64,000 bases of DNA from Gigaspora margarita (Eukaryota > Glomeromycota > Glomeromycetes > Diversisporales > Gigasporaceae). The position numbers and the translations under genes are program-made. Positions 56,366 to 64,000 of the stretch are shown in pieces (position 1 is the first letter of the stretch; each line of letters begins with the position of its first letter). Below the pieces are notes generated by a model. The model made no database searches. It was given only the letters and a program-made list of their open reading frames with translations, and was not told where the DNA came from. The DNA lies in contig WTPW01000678.1 of the NCBI GenBank assembly GCA_009809945.1, positions 182,718-246,717 of the forward strand. Direction: 5' to 3'.

Positions 56366-58426
56366 TAAACCTTATTCTAGGCAAATTTGTCTAAAAAATT
56401 AAAAAGTATTTATAATTTTTTAAATAAAACAAAAAATATATTAAGTATATAGGGTATACTTTCTTGAAAATCCTTTTTTTAAAGCATATTTTATAAATAA
56501 TTTAAGAAAATTTTTTAAATTATTAAAAAACTTTTAAACAATAAAACTTGAAATTTTTAATTTAAAATTTTTACTTTATGTTTCTGTCTATATAAAAGTT
56601 TTTGCTTATAATAAAAGTCTTGATTTTTATAAGTCACTAGAGTTGCAAAATAAAAGTTGTAATCCTTTTATAAATACAAAATTGTTTTAAAAACAGAAGG
56701 CTAAAGATAAAATTTAATGAGTTTGCAAGAATTAATGAATAAATTTTTTGATTAATAATTTTTTAAAAATTGTCTATTTTTGGCTTATAAGCAACTTATA
56801 CTTTTTATAATATAAAATTAAATTTTATTAAAATATAATACTTATTTTCAAACATCAAATAAAATTTTATTTTAATATTTTAATTTTTAAAAAAGTAGAT
56901 CATGCTCTATAATAGCAATAATAGCATCTAGCTAGAGAAAATGCTATAAAATTGTATGATTTTTGTCACAAAGAAATACTATTTTTTTTAACAGCTCTTA
57001 AATATATTTTAGAATAACTATATTTTCAAGAAATAAATTGTTTGTCCTAGATAGTTTATCTAGAATGACTAGCTGATCACTTCTGTATTGAGAACCAATA
57101 TGCGCTATGAAGGTGCTATAAAGTAGTTCATTATGTTCTTTTGCTGTTTTATGTAACTAAAAATAGAATAAATAAATTTATTATAATGCTTTAAAATTAA
57201 TTTATATATATTATTAAAAATAATAATTTTTTTTTATTATTTTACAATAAGCTAAAGAATATCATATAGTAGAAAATGAAACACTTTTACCACACTAAAT
57301 TTTTATTTGTAAACCAATTTTATCAAAATACAAGTTTCTTTTCTTTAATAATGTTTTGTAAAATTATTATATAATACAAATAATTCCTGATATATATAAA
57401 ACCATACATAATGAAAATCTTTATACCTACATTCATGTCACTTCGATTGAAAGTTTTATATTGTTCATATACATGTTGCCAAAGATTTGTTATAATTCAC
57501 CATTTTATATATAAATATACCACTTTTTTTTTTTTTTTTTTACCAAATTTTACTGATATAAAGAAGGTTTGCAATTTGTAACTTTGAATAACCATCTAAT
57601 TATAAAAATAATATGCCATTTCAGGTCATTGCTATAAGCAGAGGCATGTTAAATATTTCAAAGTAAAAATATTAAATTGTATATTTTGGAAGTCATAGTA
57701 TTTTATATTAGTCATATGAATTGAATTTACGCAGTAATCACTTTATTAAATATGTAGCGATAGTAGAAACTACTTTTAACACATCTCTATATTTGGAAAT
57801 CCGTAAATTCTCTGAGAATCAAATAATTGCCCAATTTCCCATGATTTTATATGACATCATGATCTCTGCAGGGGTTACACTTTTTGCAAAGCAAAATAAT
57901 GTGAACTTATGCATTGTAATAAAATTTGCTCGAACAAGTTCCTTATAAAAAATATTGTTCAGTCATTGTAGGCATTTTTCGAAAAAAATGGTCAGAATAA
58001 AGTCGATTTTCCAAATGCTAGTACGATAATGTATTGTTTTTATAATGTGATTTAAAAAAAGGATTGACAACATTAGATATAACATTATACAAAATCAGTT
58101 CATTTTCAGAAAATTTTGACCATTTTTTGGACAAAAAAAAAACAGAATAACTTTAGAAAATTTTTAGAACATTGCCAACAAAACTTTTTATACTGTAGGA
58201 ATTTATAGAACGTCGAAGGCAGCTTTGGGTAACATCATATAGTTAGTTCTATGTAGAATTTTTTTATTTTGTAATTATAAAAGACGCTGGTTATAATCGA
58301 ACAATTAATGGAAGTGCATTAATAAAATTATAAATTTGAATAGCATAGTTTTTTTATTTATTGCGATGATTACGTCATAATATTTTAAAGCAATTTATAC
58401 AATAAAAAATCAAACAATCAAGATTT

Positions 58427-58662
58427 TTAAGATTGTGTTTTAAAACATTTGCCATCCCTAGTTACAAATACCTCTAGGTCGTCAAGACTGGAATTGCTTT
58501 CTTCATCACTGAAATTGTCATCATCATAAGAACTATTTGTCACGTTAATGTCAAACTTATATTAGAGCCCTCTTCATCCTCGAAGATATAGGTGTACTGA
58601 TTAACGGGATTGGCTGTGTCATTATTAATGTTTTTATTAACTTCAGTTTGTTCATCAGGCAT
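58427..58662 (-). pseudogene. Small acidic protein ORF, frameshifted
   Basis: From the ATG at 58,662 the frame reads MPDEQTEVNKNINND and goes on to YTYIFEDEEGSN. It then stops, but the adjacent frame carries on as DINVTNSSYDDDNFSDEESN to a stop at 58,427. The joined composition, very rich in D, E, S and N, is consistent between the two parts. That suggests one real acidic protein of roughly 78 residues (or one exon) with a frameshift near 58,555. I recognise no family. It points away from the DUF4419 gene 0.6 kb to the right. Confidence 0.45.
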
Positions 58663-59253
58663 AGTAAGGGGTTTATCAAAGCACGAACGGCGGCCAAAAT
58701 AAAACCGCCTGGAAAATATTGTGTAGTAGAAACTAGGTATATATATGAAAAAAAAAGGCTAATGTAATTTCGTGTAATCTATCATCTACAAAGTTTGGTA
58801 CAGCCGATAATAAAGAGGCCAACTACACGTTATATTGTATATCAAAGCTTGCGATGTTCATTAAACTTTGTGAGGCCTTTGATTAGATATTCATATATTT
58901 TTGGTCAATAATCTTATTTTCATATCGATATGACTTTTTTGATGATTTGCCAAAAATTTTGAGAAATTTCAATAGAAATTTCGATTGAACTAAAATAGCT
59001 TCCGATAATTTTCTGTACCGCATAGATTTGCATATTTTTGTTCACTAAGGAACAAATGGCGAATTCATGAGCTCAAAATGTAATCTTTCTATCACATGGC
59101 TAAACACTAAGGACATCAGCTACACTATAGACAATGAAAAAAGGCATTTAGTGCTTTACGCCAATCTATGAATATACAAAGAGTTATATATAAATATGAA
59201 CTCAGAGTATAAAATATATATGTATATCTTTTTAAACTCCATTCACTTCATTG

Positions 59254-60356
59254 ATGATGCAGACAGCAACTAATACTCATAGTACCCAAATTTTAACCCA
59301 AAAAATAAAACTTGAAAATGATATTAAGCCTCATATTTCAGTAAAAGATAGAATCACCAAAATTTTTCCCAAACATAAAGTACATGCTGTTTCAGTTTAC
59401 TATGATAATTCTACAAATTCTAAACGGTCAGTTCTCGAATACCCATCCTGCTCTAATGGTTTCGCTGCTGCAATAATTCATGCTTATAATTATCATCAAC
59501 ATTTATGTTTGAGTCCTGATGATATTTGGCTTGCAATTTCTCAAGGTGTTAGTCATCATATTAATTATAATGCTGAGAAATTTCGTAGAAATTTTGTTAA
59601 ACATGAAGGACAGGAAACTGTTTCTATCATTGGTGATGATATCTTATCTATTAATCCAAATGAAAATACTCTTGAAGGTAATTAGCCAGAAGCTGTAAAT
59701 AGACTCGTTAGAGAAACTGATAAACGTGTAGAAAAAATTGATCTTGCTCAATTATTGGAATGTGATTTCTCAACTACACTTCAAGCTCTTTAACTGCAAG
59801 TCGTATCGTGTTATTAAATATGGTTAAAGCCTACTTTAAATATAATATTATGTTTTGTTGTGGAATTCCGAAAGTTACACTTGAAGGTACACTCGAAGAT
59901 TGGATAAAGCTTCAAGAAAAAGTTATTAAATTAAGAAACTTAAATTTAGAATTAGACTTTTGGTTGGATCGCCTTGAACCTGTAATTTGGAAATTAGTAT
60001 ATACTTATCATGGTGAAATTGATGAAGACTTTTGGAGTAAGGTTATTAACATGCAAAGCTATGGATCCGGAGGACAAGCTAAAATTAATGGATGGATTGC
60101 TGCTTTCTTTCCTTATGATCGTACAGGAACAGCTTTACATTCAAATTATTTAGATTGTGATGATATTCCAGATGGCACTGTAGAAGTTCCTTTTACTGTT
60201 GATTTTGTTAGTAAGTTTAAATTTGTAGCCGGATTTATTGGTGCTAACCAAGAAGCTCTCGAAAATTTGGGTGGTGAATCTGTTGTGTCTCCTGTGATTG
60301 GATGGACCGTTATTGATGATGTGAAGAATTCTTCTGATGTTCATGAATTTTTTTAA
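59254..60356 (+). pseudogene. DUF4419-family gene with a stop and a frameshift
   Basis: The reading resembles the DUF4419 family (function unknown, common in fungi and some protists). An N-terminal linker is followed by NGFAAAIIHAYNYHQHLCLS and SPDDIWLAISQGVSHHIN. Then come a middle segment (EKIDLAQLLECDFSTT) and the hallmark GGQAKINGWIAAFFPYD near 60,070-60,120. Two breaks: TAG at 59,683, where the context GN-stop-PEA suggests a lost Trp, and a one-base frame change near 59,780. The +1 frame continues there as TSSSLTASRIVLLNMVKAYF. Otherwise the frame is intact to the stop at 60,354, giving about 365 residues in all. Decay looks recent, or the breaks are sequence errors. No intron is needed. 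Confidence 0.8.
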
Positions 60357-60719
60357 ATGGTTATAAAATTTTTAACCAATTATTTTTTACAGAGTAGGTG
60401 CTACTGTATACATGATTATTTTTATGTAACTAACTAAAAGATGATAATGCAGGTGGCTTCAATGCTTGCTTGATTTTGATAATAAAAATAAATTTACATT
60501 ACAGAATTGTTAATTAATGGGGTTTCATCTTTTTAAATTAATTTGAGAAAATAAAATGCGAAGTGTTATTTAATTGTAAATTTATCATGAATTTGTTTCA
60601 AATAATTGAGTTAACATATTTTAACTTAATAATGCTCATGGCGTTATTTAGAACTAGTCGCATTCGCACCACCCATCTAATGCAGCATTTTAAGCATATT
60701 AATGAACTATTGTAAAAAA

Positions 60720-62430
60720 ATTTTTTATAGAACTTGACAACATAATATGTAATTAAGATTTTATTGGGCATTAGAATTATTATGATTTTATAAACACGAT
60801 CACTTTAAATATTCAGTTACAGGATTAAACCAGTATTAAACCTCGAACTCATTTGCTATTCGATGACCACAGTTGCGATAGGTCGAGTTAGCCTGCGTTG
60901 GAATATTGTAACTTCTATCATGAGTATGTAAGAATTTCAATAAAACGTGTTAGTTTGAATCTGAATTATCATTTTCAACTATAGATACTGTAAAAATTTT
61001 ATTACAGAACTTACGACACAGAATGTATTTGAGTTGGTTGCATTGTAATTCCTATTATGACTTTTGCCATGGGTTGTTGTGAAAATCACATTACAGAACT
61101 TGCTATTCCAGATATTATTGTATGTAGTTAAATTGAATAAGTTTGTATTGGGATTATCGTGATTTCTATCATTACTATAAAAAATTATGTTACAGAACTT
61201 GCTATCCTGATAATTATGGTTTGTAGTTAAGTTAAATTTGCTTGTATTAGAATTATAAGATTTATCATAAGTTATTATAAAAATTTTGTTGCAAACTTAC
61301 TCGTTGCTTCAGTAACCCATATCATATTTGGTTAATATTAGGTTTTTTGTGTTGAAATTATTGTAATTTTTATCTTGTATTATTGTAAATTGTCACAGAA
61401 CCTACTCACACATGTAGTACTAATTGTTAAATTGAGTAAGTTTGTATTGAAATTATTTTCATTATGAATTTCTGTTACAGAACTTACTTGCTATTCTGAC
61501 AGCTCAGTATGTGATTAAGGTCAAGCTAATTTATATTTGAACTATTGTTACTTCCACCATAAGTCATTGTAAAAAATCCCGTTACAAACTTACTCGCTAT
61601 TTCAGTGGAATAGTACTCATTGAGGTTATAATAGTTTGTTTGTATAAAACTTATTGTGATTTTTCTATCATGATACTGTAAAAACTCTGTTAAAAGAACT
61701 TACTATTTCGTTGAATTCAGAATGTGGTTGAATTAGTTTGCAGTATATGATTTCTATCTAAAGTTACTGCAAAAATTCCACTAAGGTTTCTTGCCCTGAA
61801 ATTATTGAAATTTATATCATGAGCTATTGAAAACATTCAATTTCAGAATTTACTTGTTAATGCGATACACTGTGATTAATATTGGGTTGGTTTGTATTGA
61901 ATTATCATTATCATGTTGCCGTAATAATTCTGATACAAAACTTACTCATTTAGTGATCACAAAATGTAGTTGTAGGACTACCATGAGTTACTGTACAGAC
62001 TTAACTATTTCGATAATCACAGCATGCGTTGAGATGGTTTGTATCTAAATAATCATGATTTCTTTGTATTTGGGTTGGTTTCTATAAGAAATATTGTGAT
62101 TTTTCTTGCGAGATATAAAAAATTAACTTGCCATTCTGGGGTTACCACATTATACGGTTGAGTTGGTTTGGATCGAAATTATCATAACTTCTATTGTTAC
62201 AGAATTTACTTGCTATTCTGATGACCACAGATATAGTTGAAATTGAGCTGGTCTGCATTGGAATTGTCACCATTTCTATGTTTTTAAAGATGTGTTAGTT
62301 TTATTGTATTTCTATCATGATGTACTGTAAAAATTTTGTTTAAGATCTGATGTGGTTGAGTTTGTATCAGATTTTATTTAATAAGATAATATAAAAATTT
62401 TTGTTACAAAAACTTGCTCGATATTCCAGT
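60720..62430 (+). repeat. Diverged tandem array of ~100-bp units
   Basis: About 16-17 units each carry, in order, GTTACAGAACTTACTYGCTATT, a GATNACCACA-like word, ATGTGGTTGAGTTGG-like, TTTGTATTGAAATTATTGTG, TTCTATCATGA and TTACTGTAAAAATT. Adjacent units differ substantially, so the array is old. The ORF 61,827-62,048 is a by-product. It starts about 370 bp after the DUF4419 remnant and ends where the Ty3/gypsy pol begins. 60,357-60,720 shows nothing further. Confidence 0.75.
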
Positions 62431-62479
62431 GACACATGTTTTGTATTTAAGACTGATTTACTTTTACGGTCTTTCTCGC

Positions 62480-64000
62480 TGTGCTACTGAGTACTTCTGG
62501 AATGAGGAACCGGCAAGACCTCCCAGTAAATATCAAGACTTCCAGGATGTTTTCAGTAAGGTGAATGCAGATAAATTACCTGAGCATAGACCCTATGATT
62601 GCCCTATTGACCTATTACTGGAATCACAACCACTCTGAGGCCCTATATATAGTCTAACTACAAAGGAATTAGAAACTTTATGCAAATATATAGAGGAACA
62701 TTTGGATAAAGGGTTCATTATGCATTCTAGATCCCCTGCAGGAGCTCTCATTCTCTTTGTCATGAAAAAGGATGGGTCCCTACGACTATGTGTGGACTAC
62801 AGGAAGTTAAACCAAATCATGGTTAAAAATAGATACTCTCTACTGCTCATCTCAGAATTACTCGACTGGCTCTCTTTGGCGTGTGTGTTTACAAAAATTG
62901 ACCTCAGAGAAGCTTATAATTGGGTCCGCATATGCCCAAAAGATGAATAGAAAACAGCATTCTACACTCATTACAGCTATTTTAAATACATAGTTATACC
63001 TTTTGGACTAACCAACGCTCCTGCCATTTTCCAACACATGATGAACGATATTTTCTGAGAGTTCCTTGACAAATTTGTTATTATATACCTAGATAATGTG
63101 TTAATATATTCTGCAAATCAAGAAGAGCATGAAAAGAATGTAAGATCGATTTTGCAACTTCTGTGTCATTGTAGATTGTACATGAAGCTCAAGAAGTATA
63201 AATTCGACAAACAGTGTGTTGAATTTTTATGGTATATCATTTCACCTCAGGGTACAGATGGATAATAACAAGGTGGAAAGTATCATGACCTGGCCTGCAC
63301 CAAGTTCATTCAAGGAAGTACAGTGGTTTTTTGGCCTCGCTAACTATTACTACCACTTTATTAAAGTCTACTCCAGAATTGTTACTCCACTTACTGATCT
63401 AACTTGAATAACCAAAACCCTTTTTACATGTCTGTTCTAGCCCAACAGGCTTTTGAGCTGTTAAAAGCCAAGTTCACAAACACTCCAATTCTTTGTCACG
63501 TGAACCCAGCATAGCATTATTTCATGGAAACAGATGCGTCTGACTTTGTACTCAGGGCTGTACTTTCTCAACATCAGGAGGATAGCTACTTGCACCCTGT
63601 GGCATATTACTCACAGAAGTTCTTACTTTCAGAAATCAACTATTACGTTCATGATAAAGAACTCTTAGCAATTGTAGTGGCCCTAAAACAATGGAGACAT
63701 TATTTGGAGGGAGCTCAGCACAAGATCACTATTTATTGTGATCATAAAAACCTTTTTTATTATAGGTCAGCCCAGGTGCTCAACTGAAGCAGACCTGGTG
63801 TCCCTCTTTTTAGCAGACTATGATTTCAAAATTGTCTATCGACCAGAAAGAGAACAAGGAATGTCAGATGCTTTATCCAGAAGGCATAACAACTAGTGCC
63901 AAAAAGGAAGTAAATCTATAAGACAGCAAAATATTTTGCTGAACCCTGATAAACTTCAACTCGATGCTGTGTCAGTGACTCCTGTAGACTCTATATTAAT
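62480..64000 (+). mobile_element. Ty3/gypsy pol fragment (RT-RNase H), running off the window
   Basis: The frame starts near ATEYFWNEEPARPPSKYQDF and continues [57 protein letters not shown] (catalytic YxDD with Asn), FGLANYYYHFIKVYS, then RNase H with METDASDFVLRAVLSQH and the DALSRR end at about 63,880. Stops interrupt it at 62,636 (TGA), 62,948 (TAG), 63,057 (TGA) and 63,405, with a frameshift near 63,460. There is no gag, protease or LTR upstream, so it is 5'-truncated. Sequence after 63,900 probably leads to integrase. Confidence 0.88.

Noticed and set aside
57721..57948. 75-codon ORF in the 56.4-58.4 kb AT-rich stretch
   Set aside because: No domain, no codon-use signal by eye, and no homologous frame elsewhere in the window; kept as no gene seen.
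60720..62430. CRISPR-like array
   Set aside because: Units are about 100 bp and diverge along their whole length, with no constant repeat and unique spacer, and the DNA is eukaryotic. It is a tandem array.

Overview
The window is AT-rich eukaryotic DNA, and a fungus is the best guess. The evidence is: a six-exon fungal-style MFS drug:H+ antiporter with short GT/AG introns; Ty3/gypsy and LINE retrotransposons; a DUF4419 gene remnant; a fungal Zn(II)2Cys6 cluster remnant; and TTAGGG-type repeats inside small transposons. The density of nested transposons would fit an arbuscular mycorrhizal fungus (Glomeromycotina), but that is inference from style and not from a marker gene. Only two genes look intact: the MFS transporter (9,210-11,378, minus) and an intronless lysine 2,3-aminomutase-like radical SAM enzyme (40,899-42,320, plus).

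Layout. 1-9.2 kb holds only repeats: a 3.9-kb element with about 265-bp terminal inverted repeats, a tandem array, and a stack of nested hAT-type elements. 9.2-11.4 kb is the MFS gene. 12.4-14.1 kb and 39.5-40.8 kb are the two arms of a long inverted repeat about 28 kb apart, just inside the two intact genes. Between them lie several hAT, Mutator and Harbinger-like MITEs, two copies of a roughly 1-kb tRNA-headed retroposon, a 4.2-kb segment bounded by perfect 71-bp direct repeats that carries broken small ORFs and a sequencing gap, and a decayed 9-kb LINE (34.0-24.7 kb, minus) broken by at least six later insertions.

42.3-48.9 kb is transposon-rich and includes a fresh-looking 528-bp SINE with poly(A) and an 18-bp target duplication. 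48.9-56.4 kb is one complete but dead Ty3/gypsy element (minus) with both LTRs, a TAAAC target duplication and a 1.7-kb nest of insertions inside its left LTR. 58.4-60.4 kb holds a broken acidic ORF and a broken DUF4419 gene. A diverged tandem array of about 100-bp units follows (60.7-62.4 kb), then a second Ty3/gypsy pol that runs off the window end.

Most of the annotation is therefore an insertion history. Target-site duplications (8 bp for hAT, 9 bp for Mutator, TAA for Harbinger, TA or TATA for mariner-like, 12-18 bp for SINEs) were read directly from the sequence and fix the ends of many elements to the base. Amino-acid positions and domain names come from reading the translations by eye; no database search was run.
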